A stretch of 64,000 nucleotides of DNA from SZUA-370 sp034003955 (lineage in GTDB: Bacteria > Spirochaetota > Spirochaetia > Treponematales > UBA12059): the NCBI GenBank assembly GCA_034003955.1, contig JAVEXO010000005.1, positions 18,669 through 82,668 of the forward strand, in the 5' to 3' direction. A program made the position numbers and the translations under genes. Below, one piece after another: positions 28,002 through 40,442 of the stretch. Position 1 is the first letter of the stretch. Every line of letters begins with the position of its first letter. Below the pieces are notes generated by a model. It worked only from the letters and a program-made list of their open reading frames with translations, had not been told where the DNA came from and did no database searches.

Positions 28002-29057
28002 ATGGCGCGTAAGAACCTGCTCAAGGGATTTAAAAGGCCGAAAGGCATTACGTATGAGCAGAGCGAAAGCTCTACCGATTACGGTAAATTCATAGCATAT
28101 CCCTTCGAGCCCGGGTACGGTACCACTATCGGCAACACCCTGCGCCGTATACTCCTCTCGTCGATTCAGGGCTATGCCATAAGCGCCGTACGCATTACAA
28201 GAAATGACGCCGATGGTGCCCAGCACGTGGTTTCGTCAGAATTCGAGACGATACCGGGTGTGTCAGAGGACACCATAGAGCTCCTCAACAACCTCAAACA
28301 GTTGAGGCTACAGCTGCCCGACGATGAGGAACAAGCAACATTCATGTATGAATTCGTTGGCCCTGGTACTATAGAGGGAACGGATCTCATGAAGGATAAG
28401 ACCCTCAAGATCTTCAATCCACATACTCATATAATGAGTCTGATGGAAGGGGTTAGGCTTGACTTTGAGATTCAGATTGACCTGGGTCGTGGCTACGTGC
28501 CAAGCGAGGTCAATGAGAAGTACATAGAGGTTGTCGGTACCATACCTATGGATGCGATCTTTTCTCCCGTGAGCAAGGCTCGATACTCTGTAGAGCCTAC
28601 GCGAGTCGGGCATCGTTCTGACTACGACAAGCTCATTCTTGAGATATGGACCGATGGCACCCTCAAGCCAGAAGATGCGCTAGCAGAAGCCGCCAAGATT
28701 GCCAAGGATCATTTCTCAATCTTCGTCAATTTTGACGAAGGGGAAACGGGACTGGACGAAGAAAGCGACGAACTAGACGAGAGAATTAAGGCCATACTGG
28801 CTACTCCCGTTGAAGAACTAGAGCTGTCCGTTCGTTCTTCAAACTGTCTTAAGAACGCCAATATAAAGACTATAGGTGACTTAACGCGGAAGACAGAGGA
28901 CGATATCGCCAAGACGAGGAACTTCGGTAAGAAGTCCTTGCAGGAGATCAAGGACCGCCTCAAAGAATGGAACCTGGGCCTTGGTATGACAGATTACGCC
29001 GAGCTTAGAGACCACTTGAAGCTAGAGAAGCAGAAGGAAGAGATCCATGAACCATAA
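28002..29057 (+). CDS. rpoA: RNA polymerase alpha subunit
   Basis: 351 residues. N-terminal dimerisation domain seen with YGKFIAYPFEPGYGTTIGNTLRR and LLSSIQGYAI; C-terminal domain with the helix-hairpin-helix LELSVRSSNCLKNANIKTIGDL and GKKSLQEIKDRL, which contacts UP elements and activators. The ATG at 28002 follows aaggag with five-base spacing; a GTG at 27996 overlaps that site and is rejected. The last 11 bases overlap rplQ. Confidence 0.97.
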   Translation: MARKNLLKGFKRPKGITYEQSESSTDYGKFIAYPFEPGYGTTIGNTLRRILLSSIQGYAISAVRITRNDADGAQHVVSSEFETIPGVSEDTIELLNNLKQLRLQLPDDEEQATFMYEFVGPGTIEGTDLMKDKTLKIFNPHTHIMSLMEGVRLDFEIQIDLGRGYVPSEVNEKYIEVVGTIPMDAIFSPVSKARYSVEPTRVGHRSDYDKLILEIWTDGTLKPEDALAEAAKIAKDHFSIFVNFDEGETGLDEESDELDERIKAILATPVEELELSVRSSNCLKNANIKTIGDLTRKTEDDIAKTRNFGKKSLQEIKDRLKEWNLGLGMTDYAELRDHLKLEKQKEEIHEP

Positions 29058-29592
29058 GAAGGGCTTTAACAAGCTAAACCGGAACGCCTCACATCGAAAG
29101 GCGCTTCTCCGGAACATGGCTACCGTCCTCTTCAAGCACGAGCGAATCGTTACGACTAAGGCGAAAGCCATTGAAGTCCGCAGGGTCGCCGAGAAGATGA
29201 TTACCAGAGCCAAGATTGACAATGTCCATAACAGGCGTGTTGTAGGCGAGAAGATCGCAGACCAGGAAATTCTGGCCAAGCTTTTTACAGACATCGGCCC
29301 AAGGATGAAGGATCGCAATGGCGGTTATACTCGTATCCTTAAGATTGGCTTTAGGGATGGAGACGTAGCGAGCATGGTCGTGCTTGAATTAGTCGACCAT
29401 AAATTAGAAACCGATAGCAAGTCTGACAAGAAGAAGTCCGCGGACAAGCCTAAGAAGGCAGCGCCCAAGAAGGCCGAGCCCAAGACCGCTTCCAAGGCAA
29501 AGAAGCCAGACTTTAAGGCAAGCTCCAAGACAAAGGCACCGAGAGCAACCAAGAAGGCTGCTGAGCCTGCAGAAGTCAAGACGGCCGAGTAA
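29047..29592 (+). CDS. rplQ: 50S ribosomal protein L17 with long basic tail
   Basis: 181 residues. The N-terminal 120 or so are canonical L17 (NKLNRNASHRKALLRNMATVL, KHERIVTTKAKA, YTRILKIGFRDGD). The remaining 55-60 residues are a Lys/Ala/Pro-rich low-complexity tail (KKSADKPKKAAPKKAEPK and similar), absent from E. coli L17 (127 residues). Start overlaps the rpoA end. Confidence 0.96.
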   Translation: MNHKKGFNKLNRNASHRKALLRNMATVLFKHERIVTTKAKAIEVRRVAEKMITRAKIDNVHNRRVVGEKIADQEILAKLFTDIGPRMKDRNGGYTRILKIGFRDGDVASMVVLELVDHKLETDSKSDKKKSADKPKKAAPKKAEPKTASKAKKPDFKASSKTKAPRATKKAAEPAEVKTAE

Positions 29593-29606
29593 GGGGAGGA
29601 ATCAAT

Positions 29607-29777
29607 ATGTCCAAGGCCCACCGTGGTAAGGGAATAGCCGATCAGAAAACTGGCCGTCGTGGTGATTGCCCCGTGTGCAAGCGTGGGGGAGTCAAGCTGC
29701 TTTACGAGCAGGAAATTGACGGTCAGAAGACGAAGATCTGCAAGATGTGCAAGGCTACCATAGCAAACAAGAAATAA
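29607..29777 (+). CDS. Small protein with two CxxC pairs downstream of rplQ
   Basis: 56 residues starting MSKAHRGKGIADQKTGRRGD, with CPVCKRGG and CKMCKAT separated by a short beta-hairpin-like segment, as in a zinc ribbon. It has an aggggagga Shine-Dalgarno and lies 14 bases after rplQ, before a hairpin, so it is the last gene of the ribosomal transcription unit. The basic composition and position suggest binding to RNA or the ribosome; that is inference. I do not recognise a named family. Confidence 0.75.
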   Translation: MSKAHRGKGIADQKTGRRGDCPVCKRGGVKLLYEQEIDGQKTKICKMCKATIANKK

Positions 29778-29825
29778 GTTACTAGAATACGACGTAAAAC
29801 AAGGGATATTTTGACCCTGTTAATG

Positions 29826-29848
29826 AAGGCCGCTATCATAGCGGCCTT
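29826..29848 (+). terminator. Hairpin ending the ribosomal gene run
   Basis: Perfect 10-bp stem: aaggccgcta (29826-29835), loop tca, tagcggcctt (29839-29848). Only a mixed C/T stretch follows, so efficiency is uncertain, but it is the only strong stem after the last gene of the cluster. Confidence 0.7.
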
Positions 29849-29862
29849 CCGTCGTCTCAGGC

Positions 29863-30798
29863 ATGGAGATAGGTTTGAGTACTCAGCGAGCAGAAAAAAA
29901 AGGTATTGAGACTGCCGGCATGCTCTATGGCATAGGTGCTTACGGCCTGTGGGGTCTCTTCCCACTCTACTGGAAGCGCCTTTCAATGGTACCAGCACTA
30001 CAGATACTCATGCACCGTGTAGCCTGGGCCTTCATTTTTACCATTATACTCTCAGTAGTCTTGGGTAAACGCAAGGCTATGGCGAGACTTTTAAAGGAAC
30101 CAAGGCGGCTCCTGGCAACGATAGCCGCAGGATTCTTAATATCGGCCAACTGGGGCATTTATATTTGGGCTGTAAATAGTGGAAGAATTATTGAGACGAG
30201 TATTGGATACTACCTTAACCCTATTGCCTCTGTCGCTCTTGGATCATTGCTTCTCAAGGAACGTCTCGATAAGGGCATAATCGCATCATCTGTCATAGCA
30301 ATGATAGGCATAGCGGTCCTGACAATATCGTATGGAAAGTTACCATGGATATCGTTAACACTGGCCGCCACCTTCTCTCTCTATGGCCTTATAAAGAAGA
30401 TGGTAGGCCTGGACGCACTGGCAGGGCTGGCTATGGAAACGGCTCCTGTCTTTCCTATAGCCATAGCCTACATAGTTGTAGAGCATCTTGCTGGAAGAGG
30501 CTCATTTGGCACTGTGGGTACCGTCGAGACTAGTATGTTGGCCTTGGCCGGAGCGGTAACCGCCATCCCGCTCTTTCTTTATGCAGAAGGACTCAAACGT
30601 ATACCCCTTTCCAGGATGGGATTTCTTCAGTACATATCCCCGACCGCACAGCTTACCCTTGGTGTTCTGGTGTTTGGAGAGAGCCTGGCAGGCGTCAAGG
30701 CCGTAGCGTTTGCCTTTATTGTTATCGCCTTAATTGTCTTTGCCGTGACAAGGATTAAACCTAGAACCCATATAAAACCGAGCGAGCCAGGCCTATAA
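29863..30798 (+). CDS. rarD: RarD-type EamA/DMT family transporter
   Basis: 311-residue inner-membrane protein of the drug/metabolite transporter superfamily, with about ten hydrophobic helices in two EamA halves. The RarD signature is visible: YGLWGLFPLYWKRL near the N-terminus, HR..WAF, and ISANWGIYIWAVN...SIGYYLNP. Substrate unknown for the family in general. Start uncertain: ATG 29863 has no Shine-Dalgarno, while TTG 29875 has ggagatagg upstream and may be the true start. Converges with hutI, 13 bases between stops. Confidence 0.88.
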   Translation: MEIGLSTQRAEKKGIETAGMLYGIGAYGLWGLFPLYWKRLSMVPALQILMHRVAWAFIFTIILSVVLGKRKAMARLLKEPRRLLATIAAGFLISANWGIYIWAVNSGRIIETSIGYYLNPIASVALGSLLLKERLDKGIIASSVIAMIGIAVLTISYGKLPWISLTLAATFSLYGLIKKMVGLDALAGLAMETAPVFPIAIAYIVVEHLAGRGSFGTVGTVETSMLALAGAVTAIPLFLYAEGLKRIPLSRMGFLQYISPTAQLTLGVLVFGESLAGVKAVAFAFIVIALIVFAVTRIKPRTHIKPSEPGL

Positions 30799-30811
30799 GG
30801 CGAGCGACTGC

Positions 30812-32062
30812 CTACTCTCGTATACTTACAGTCTTGCCTCGTTTTATGACGGTATCTACGAGGTTCATACCAACGTGGTAGGCTAGGTGTTTGTATGAAG
30901 GTGCATCTAGAATAAGGATATCTGCCAGCTTTCCTTTTTCTATAGTGCCGCGATCGCTTGATAATCCTAAAGCTGCCGCTCCATTGAGCGTCATTGCTGT
31001 TAAGACCTCTTCCATAGACATGTTCATGTACAAGACCCCAAGCGCCATGGCCAAGGGTATGGCGTGGCTGTAGCATGATCCAGGATTGAAGTCGCTTGCT
31101 ATGGCTACGGCAAGGCCATGGTCTATCATCATGCGGGCGTTAGCGTAGGCTTCCTTAAGGGTAAAAGCGGTTATTGGTAGGCACGTGGCAACGACGCCAG
31201 CGCGTGCCATGGAGTCCAGGTCGGCGGGGGATGCCTTGAGGAGGTGGTCTGCGCTGACTGCTCCTACTTCGGCCGCAAGTCCTGCTCCGCCTAAGGCAAC
31301 GATTTCATCTGCATGAAGCTTGAGCTTGAAACCTGCAGCCTTAGCGGCCTTTAGAAAGCGTCTTGAATCGTCCAGCTCGAATACACCCTTCTCGCAGAAT
31401 ATATCACAGAAGCTTGCAAGATTATTCTTAGCTACGACCGGCAATACATCGTGCAGGATGAAATCTATGTACGCCGATGGATCATTCTTGAACTCTGCTG
31501 GTACTGAATGAGGCCCCATGTATGTAGGTACTATATCTACAGGCAGGCGTTTGTCGAGAATGTGCATAGTCTCAAGTTGCCTGAGCTCTGTATCCAGGTC
31601 CAGACCATAACCCGATTTGCCTTCTACTGTCGTGACGCCTAGTTCAAGCATTCTCTCAAGCCGTGGCGTAGCCGATGACAGTAGCTGTTCAAGGCTGGCC
31701 ACTCGTGTGGCCTTTACTGTATTGGCTATGCCACCCCCGCGGGCATGTATGTCCATGTAGGAGGCCCCTGCGGCGCGCCAGAAAAACTCATCGTCACGAT
31801 AGCCGTGGAATACGAAGTGAGTATGAGAGTCTACAAATCCCGGTATGACGGCCTTGCCTCCAGCATCGATTATTTCAGGGGCAGGCCCATCGATTCTGGG
31901 AAGTTTGTTAGAAGGTCCTGCCCAGACAATATGTTCTATATCAACGGCAATCGTAGCCTTAGGTACTACAAGCAGTCTACCCATATCGGCTCCAGCTTGC
32001 GCCTTGTTTCCAAGCGCTGTCGAAAGCTCGCCTATATTTTTTATGAGTAGCGTTGCCTTCAT
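30812..32062 (-). CDS. hutI: Imidazolonepropionase
   Basis: 416-residue amidohydrolase, third step of histidine breakdown (imidazolone propionate to N-formimino-glutamate). Seen: metal-binding H80 and H82 in FVDSHTHFVF, KSGYGLDLDTELRQLE, H250 in LHADEI, H273 in SADHL, and D324 in ASDFNPGS. Shine-Dalgarno aaggagcagaaa precedes the ATG. It lies 12 bases after the large gene at 32075-35533 on the same strand, so the two are probably cotranscribed. hutH and hutU are nearby but on the other strand. Confidence 0.96.
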   Translation of the reverse strand: MKATLLIKNIGELSTALGNKAQAGADMGRLLVVPKATIAVDIEHIVWAGPSNKLPRIDGPAPEIIDAGGKAVIPGFVDSHTHFVFHGYRDDEFFWRAAGASYMDIHARGGGIANTVKATRVASLEQLLSSATPRLERMLELGVTTVEGKSGYGLDLDTELRQLETMHILDKRLPVDIVPTYMGPHSVPAEFKNDPSAYIDFILHDVLPVVAKNNLASFCDIFCEKGVFELDDSRRFLKAAKAAGFKLKLHADEIVALGGAGLAAEVGAVSADHLLKASPADLDSMARAGVVATCLPITAFTLKEAYANARMMIDHGLAVAIASDFNPGSCYSHAIPLAMALGVLYMNMSMEEVLTAMTLNGAAALGLSSDRGTIEKGKLADILILDAPSYKHLAYHVGMNLVDTVIKRGKTVSIRE

Positions 32063-32074
32063 TTTCTGCTCCTT

Positions 32075-35533
<3,459 letters not shown>

Positions 35534-35686
35534 GAAAGCCTCCGTTCGTCTGTTTGGAATGGCCTAAGGGTCATTTCTTATGGTAATGGAACTATGCCAT
35601 TTATTCCATAGCTTAACGGAAAGCGATCCCTCTAGATGACGATGAGTGTACTCGTACAAGTATACAATGGTGTATTATAAATAAGT

Positions 35687-36271
35687 ATGACCAAAAGCGA
35701 ACTGCAGGCATTAGTAGATATAATCCTTAACAAGGCTAGCCAGATGGAATTTGAGGTTATAGCCAAGGCTTGCGAGCGTAGACGGCAGGATATTGGCCGT
35801 TTCTCGAGCCTGGGGGGCTTTAACCCCAACGCCATGGCCGCTCAGATGGCCTCATCGGTACAGGAAGGCGTCGCATCAAGCATGGAAGGCCTCCGGAGCA
35901 CGGTGCGTGAGTATGTTGCGCGCATCGTCAGGCAGAAAGAACCAGGCGCCAGCGATGAGGAGATAGAGGCATTGCTCGACCAGGTACTGCCAGACAGGAC
36001 GGAAGCCAAACCGGACGATGACTCTGATACCATGACGAGTGGCTTGCCTCCCGAGGCTCTTGCCATCATGGTGCGAGATTTTTGTGACTTTTCCTTAGGA
36101 ATGATGCCGCCATCAAAGCAGCAGGAATTATGGGAGCAGATACAGAATTGGCAGGATGCATACTGGAAGACCTTTGGTCCTGAGCTCAGGGCTTTCATAA
36201 AGGCCAGACTTGAAGGCAGGCTTCCTGAGGATGAATTCTGGTCTGCTGTCTTCAGTATTCTAGGTATATAG
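35687..36271 (+). CDS. Uncharacterised 194-residue acidic protein
   Basis: Soluble, helical-looking protein with no signal peptide. Seen: an N-terminal TKSELQALVDIILNKASQMEFEVIAKA segment, a middle helix rich in Ala/Ser/Met (SSVQEGVASSMEGLRS), an acidic linker (EAKPDDDSDT), and a C-terminal part with W-Q-D-A-Y-W-like aromatics. No Cys or recognisable catalytic motif. The ATG has no Shine-Dalgarno, and a TATTAT box lies nine bases upstream, so it may be leaderless. Divergent from the PEPCK-like gene. I do not recognise the family. Confidence 0.65.
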   Translation: MTKSELQALVDIILNKASQMEFEVIAKACERRRQDIGRFSSLGGFNPNAMAAQMASSVQEGVASSMEGLRSTVREYVARIVRQKEPGASDEEIEALLDQVLPDRTEAKPDDDSDTMTSGLPPEALAIMVRDFCDFSLGMMPPSKQQELWEQIQNWQDAYWKTFGPELRAFIKARLEGRLPEDEFWSAVFSILGI

Positions 36272-36400
36272 GCAGCACTATAGTATCAGCCTCACCTCCC
36301 TCTAGCGCCTCGCTTCGCTTGGGCTGGCGTGGTATACTGTCGATGCAACGAATCTAAAGCCGGCTACATGGTGCCGGCGCGCAAATGAAAGGTATTCTTA

Positions 36401-37951
36401 ATGGAGACTGTTGTTCTTGATGGGCGCGAGGCTACTATAAAGGATGTTGTGCTGGTGGCACGCTACGGGGCTCAAGCAGAGCTGGCTATGGAGGCTGTGC
36501 CAAGGATAGAGGCATCGCGTGATGTGGTAGAGCGTTGCGTCAATGAGTCATTGATTCGATACGGCATAACGACTGGCTTTGGAAAATTCTGCGACGTCGT
36601 CATAAACCAGGAAAGCAACGAGACCCTCCAGCGCAACCTCATTATGAGTCATGCCGTGGGAATAGGAAACCCGCTGCCTACAGAGGTGGTGAGGGCGATG
36701 ATGTTGCTGCGGGCCAATGCCTTGGCCGTAGGCGACTCAGGCGCCAGATTGTCTACCGTCATGGCGCTTTTAGACATGCTCAATGCCGGTATAGTCCCTG
36801 TAGTTCCTGAGAAGGGCTCGCTTGGAGCCTCTGGAGATCTGGCTCCGCTGGCCCACATGGCCCTGGCCTTATGCGGCATGGGTGAATGCTTCTATAAAGG
36901 CGTTCGTAGACAAGCCTCCCATGCTCTGGCAGACGCCGGGCTTGAACCTGTTGTCCTGGCAGCCAAAGAGGGCTTAGCTCTTATAAATGGCACCCAGTGT
37001 ATGAGCGCCGTGGCCAGCCTCGCGTCATTTGATGCATGGAATCTAGCCCGCTCGGCCGACGTCATAGCCGCGCTTACTATGCAGGCTCTTAGAGGCATAA
37101 CGGATGCCTACGACCCGAGGGTGCACGAGGCTCGTGGTCAATACGGCCAGATAGAGTGTGCCGCAAACCTGCGAGCATTGCTAACAGGCTCTACCTGCAC
37201 GACGCGGCAAGGCCAGGAGCGGGTACAGGACCCATACACACTCCGGTGCATCCCCCAGATTCACGGAGCCTCACGGGATGCCATAGGCTATGTCTTCGAT
37301 ATAGTATCAAGGGAGATAAATGCCGCAACAGACAATCCTCTCATTTTTATAAACCCTGACGATCCATCGGGAGGCGATATAATCTCTGGCGGCAATTTCC
37401 ACGGCCAACCCGTGGCTCTAGCCATGGACTTCCTGGGTATTGCGGTGGCTGAATTAGCCAATGTATCCGAGCGCCGCATAGAGCGACTTGTCAACCCCTC
37501 TCTTTCCAATGGCCTTCCCGCATTCCTTGTCAAGGATGGAGGACTCAACTCAGGCTTCATGATAATCCAGTACAGCGCAGCATCCTTGGTATCGGAAAAC
37601 AAGGTGTTGGCCCATCCGGCCAGTGTCGATTCAATCCCGTCTAGCGCCAATCAGGAAGACCACGTTTCTATGGGCACCATAGCCGCACGCAAGGCCCGTG
37701 AAATTCTTGGTAATTCACGCTCTGTGCTGGCTCTGGAATTGTTGACAGCCTGCCAGGCCGTAGACATGCGCGGAGGACCTGGAAGTTTGTCTCCAGCCAC
37801 CGCCGCCGCGTATCGTGTCTTGCGCTCAGCTGTGCCCATGGTGGAGAAGGATAGGATAATGCAGGATGATATCCAGGCAGCTATAGCATTAGTAGCAGAC
37901 GGTGCTATTTTGCGTGCGGCAGAGGATGCGATGGATTTGGGAGAAGTGTAA
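36401..37951 (+). CDS. hutH: Histidine ammonia-lyase
   Basis: 516-residue enzyme converting histidine to urocanate and ammonia. The self-formed MIO cofactor triad Ala143-Ser144-Gly145 is intact in GSLGASGDLAPLAH. Also seen: TGFGKF near residue 52, QDPYTLRC-like QERVQDPYTLRCIPQ, and NFHGQPVA, SSANQEDHVSMG. A stem (gccggc...gccggc, 36359-36378) lies in the leader. Followed by GA-rich repeats rather than another hut gene. Confidence 0.97.
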   Translation: METVVLDGREATIKDVVLVARYGAQAELAMEAVPRIEASRDVVERCVNESLIRYGITTGFGKFCDVVINQESNETLQRNLIMSHAVGIGNPLPTEVVRAMMLLRANALAVGDSGARLSTVMALLDMLNAGIVPVVPEKGSLGASGDLAPLAHMALALCGMGECFYKGVRRQASHALADAGLEPVVLAAKEGLALINGTQCMSAVASLASFDAWNLARSADVIAALTMQALRGITDAYDPRVHEARGQYGQIECAANLRALLTGSTCTTRQGQERVQDPYTLRCIPQIHGASRDAIGYVFDIVSREINAATDNPLIFINPDDPSGGDIISGGNFHGQPVALAMDFLGIAVAELANVSERRIERLVNPSLSNGLPAFLVKDGGLNSGFMIIQYSAASLVSENKVLAHPASVDSIPSSANQEDHVSMGTIAARKAREILGNSRSVLALELLTACQAVDMRGGPGSLSPATAAAYRVLRSAVPMVEKDRIMQDDIQAAIALVADGAILRAAEDAMDLGEV

Positions 37952-38190
37952 CGAAGAGGATACGAAAAGATTTGGGAAGAGGATAAGAGGATAAGAGAGA
38001 TGAAAGAGTTAAAAAGAAGAGAGAAGAGAGAAGAGAATTAGGAATTTGGGCCACAGAGGCACGGAGAAGATGAAGTAAGAGGATACGATAAGATTTGGGA
38101 AGAGGATAAGAGGATAAGAGAGATGAAAGAGTTAAAAAGAAGAGAGAAGAGAGAAGAGAGAAGAGAGAAGAGAGAAGAGAGAAGAGAGGG
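37952..38190 (+). repeat. GA-rich repeat with tandem duplication and a 7-base microsatellite
   Basis: An 80-base GA-rich unit starting aagaggatacga at 37954 recurs at 38077 (offset 123 bases), with the ccacagaggcacggagaag element between the copies. The second copy runs into about seven tandem copies of agagaag (about 38133-38187). The unit shares gaggataagaggataagag with the copy at 13225. Starts directly after the hutH stop. Confidence 0.85.
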
Positions 38191-38257
38191 GGGCATGTCA
38201 AGCCTTGGGCCTGTAACGAATTTTGTGTAAACGGCTATACTATTCTAAGGAGAGAAT

Positions 38258-38326
38258 ATGGCCATTTCCAAAGACGTTCTGGATGAATTGATGAAGAATT
38301 ATAAAGAGCCTGAAGGGTCATCATAG
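38258..38326 (+). pseudogene. IS256-family transposase N-terminal remnant (first type)
   Basis: A 22-codon frame, MAISKDVLDELMKNYKEPEG then SS and stop, with aaggagaga upstream. The first 19 residues match the start of IS256/Mutator-type transposases, which continue DLLGE...; here the frame ends. The upstream ttttgtgtaaac (38221-38232) also occurs, likewise upstream of the start, in the remnant at 40944-41087, and looks like an IS end. Non-functional debris. Confidence 0.7.
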
Positions 38327-38337
38327 TTCCTATCAGT

Positions 38338-39276
38338 TTATGTCGACATGGAGGGTTCCTCGAAGAGCCAGGTGGTGAGGTAGCGCTCTCCTGAGTCTGG
38401 GAGAATTACGACTATTACCTTGCTGGCGCTCTCCGGCCGTCTAGCAACCTCGAGGGCAGCCCATGCTGCGGCTCCCGATGAAATTCCGACGAGCAGTCCT
38501 TCTTCCCTGGCTAGGCGGCGGGCGGTTACTCCGGCGTCGTTTTGCCTAGCTAGAATCACTTCGTCTATCAAGACGGCGCTGTACACTCCGGGTACGAAGC
38601 CGGCGCCTATGCCCTGCATCTTATGCGGACCCGGGTTGCCGCCTGATAGCACCGGCGAATCATTCGGTTCAACGGCTATAGCCTTAAACGATGGCTTGCG
38701 CGGCTTAATAGCCTTGGCGATACCTGTTATGGTACCACCGGTGCCGACCCCGGCTACGATGATGTCCACCTTGCCATCGGTGTCATTCCATATTTCCTCC
38801 GCCGTTGTCCTGGCGTGAATCTCTGGATTCGCAGGGTTGTCGAACTGCATAGGCATGAATGCTCCTGGAATGGAAGCAACGATTTCTTTAGCCTTGTCTA
38901 TAGCGCCTCTCATGCCCTTAAGGCCTTCGGTTAGCACGAGCTCGGCGCCATAGGCGATGAGTAGTTTTCGGCGCTCGACGCTCATTGTCTCTGGCATGGA
39001 CAGGATGATTCGGTAGCCCTTGGAGGCGGCAACCGCTGCCAGCGCTACGCCGGTGTTGCCCGATGTCGGCTCGACGATGACGGAGCCTTTCTTGAGCACC
39101 CCCGACTTCTCCGCATCCTCTATCATCGCGAGGCCTATCCTGTCCTTGATACTCGAGAACGGATTGAACGACTCAACCTTGGCGAGCACGATGGCTCCCG
39201 GGGCCGCGCCATCTGCGTTGACTCGAATGAGCGGAGTGTTTCCTATCAGGTCGGTTATCTTTCGGGCGTACTTCAT
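38338..39276 (-). CDS. cysK: Cysteine synthase (O-acetylserine sulfhydrylase)
   Basis: 312-residue PLP enzyme making cysteine from O-acetylserine and sulfide. Seen: IGNTPLIRV, PLP lysine K44 in NPFSSIKDRIG, PTSGNTGVALA phosphate/substrate loop, GVGTGGTITGIAKA, and the C-terminal GISSGAAAWAAL. Shine-Dalgarno ggaggagaacgcg-like (aaggagaa) before the ATG. Lies 30 bases after cysE on the same strand; together they form a complete serine-to-cysteine pair. Confidence 0.96.
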   Translation of the reverse strand: MKYARKITDLIGNTPLIRVNADGAAPGAIVLAKVESFNPFSSIKDRIGLAMIEDAEKSGVLKKGSVIVEPTSGNTGVALAAVAASKGYRIILSMPETMSVERRKLLIAYGAELVLTEGLKGMRGAIDKAKEIVASIPGAFMPMQFDNPANPEIHARTTAEEIWNDTDGKVDIIVAGVGTGGTITGIAKAIKPRKPSFKAIAVEPNDSPVLSGGNPGPHKMQGIGAGFVPGVYSAVLIDEVILARQNDAGVTARRLAREEGLLVGISSGAAAWAALEVARRPESASKVIVVILPDSGERYLTTWLFEEPSMST

Positions 39277-39306
39277 CGCGTTCTCCTTCCCTGTCCATAG
39301 TCAGCT

Positions 39307-40221
39307 TTAACAGCCATCACTCATTCGCTTCTCACCCTCGCCACAGGCTATGATGAAATCACCCTGGGGCACGTATACTCTTGAGTAAGGCGGAAGCGAT
39401 GAGGTGAGCCACACATTGCCGCCTATGACACAACCTTTTGCTATGATCGTGTCGCCTCCCAGTATCGTGGCGCCTGAGTATATAGTCACGTCGTCCTCGA
39501 TGGTGGGGTGACGCATCATGTTACCTTTGCTCTTCTTGACGCTTAAGGCGCCGAGGGTGACTCCCTGGTATAGTTTCACTCTTGCTCCTATAACGCTTGT
39601 CTCACCTATGACCACACCGGTGCCGTGGTCGAGGAAGAAGCGCTCGCCTATAGTCGCTCCCGGATGAATATCGATGCCCGTCTTACCATGCACATATTCG
39701 CTCATCATGCGGGGAATAAGGGGTACCTTAAGCTCCCATAGTTTGTGAGCGAAGCGGTACACCGTAATGGCCTCGAGCCCGGGATAGGAAAGTATTACTT
39801 CCTCTATTGATTTTGCCGCGGGATCACCGTCAAAGCTGGCCTGCACGTCGGTCATAAGCACGCGCCGTATGGCCGGCAACGATTCAAAAAATTCCTGCAC
39901 AAGCTCGCTCGCTTCTATGTGGCAAGCAGCCGGGCAACCGGACTTACCATCTAATCGATAGCGGTATTCAAGGCTCTTGGCGCATTCTTCAATGAGGGCT
40001 CCCGCTGTGCGGTGGGCCAGCTCGCCTATCACATAGGGCATTGTGCTATCATTGATGCCATCTTCCTGCCTGTAGCCGGGAAAGGCTAAAGTCTCAAGAT
40101 CGGCCACGATGGCGTGGACGGCTTCCTTGGAAGGCAGGTTCTTGCCCGCTCGGTGGTTTATGCCGCCGTCAAGGTCATAGGATGCTATGAGCGCTTCTAT
40201 GGCACCGTCGAATCGTTTCAT
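39307..40221 (-). CDS. cysE: Serine O-acetyltransferase, EpsC type
   Basis: 304 residues. The N-terminal helical domain carries AKSLEYRYRL, CHIEASELVQEFFESLPAIRR and LSYPGLEAITVYRFAHKL. The C-terminal left-handed beta-helix shows hexapeptide repeats with GIDIHPGATIG, FLDHGTGVVIGETSVIG and KLYQGVTLGALS, as in SAT. It acetylates serine for the downstream cysK. No clear Shine-Dalgarno is seen. The C-terminus (EGEKRMSDGC) lacks the usual Ile tail. Confidence 0.94.
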   Translation of the reverse strand: MKRFDGAIEALIASYDLDGGINHRAGKNLPSKEAVHAIVADLETLAFPGYRQEDGINDSTMPYVIGELAHRTAGALIEECAKSLEYRYRLDGKSGCPAACHIEASELVQEFFESLPAIRRVLMTDVQASFDGDPAAKSIEEVILSYPGLEAITVYRFAHKLWELKVPLIPRMMSEYVHGKTGIDIHPGATIGERFFLDHGTGVVIGETSVIGARVKLYQGVTLGALSVKKSKGNMMRHPTIEDDVTIYSGATILGGDTIIAKGCVIGGNVWLTSSLPPYSRVYVPQGDFIIACGEGEKRMSDGC

Positions 40222-40407
40222 TTGAATAAATTACCTAATTTTATACTCAAATGGAATGGCTTGAGTCTAAAGAAACACCTTGTTTCCAACGGCGAAGTAG
40301 AAAAGCCCTCTTCATCGCGACGGGGTCGGGGTATGCGCCAGTCTGCCATCCCGTCTCTTTGAAATGATATGGCAATACCGATGTTTATTTGGGAAACGAT
40401 ATCTGCA

Positions 40408-40436
40408 TTGACTCCGTTGTCGCGATTTCTTATTAT
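40408..40436 (+). promoter_or_regulatory. Near-consensus promoter of the yjfB-like gene
   Basis: TTGACT (40408-40413), 17-base spacer, TATTAT (40431-40436). The expected transcript start coincides with the ATG at 40443, so the message would be leaderless, consistent with the lack of a Shine-Dalgarno. Confidence 0.5.
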
Positions 40437-40442
40437 TATCTA

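Noticed and set aside
37954..38187. CRISPR-like array of short repeats
   Set aside because: There are no spacers: the units are contiguous GA microsatellite and two copies of one GA-rich block, and no cas genes are nearby.
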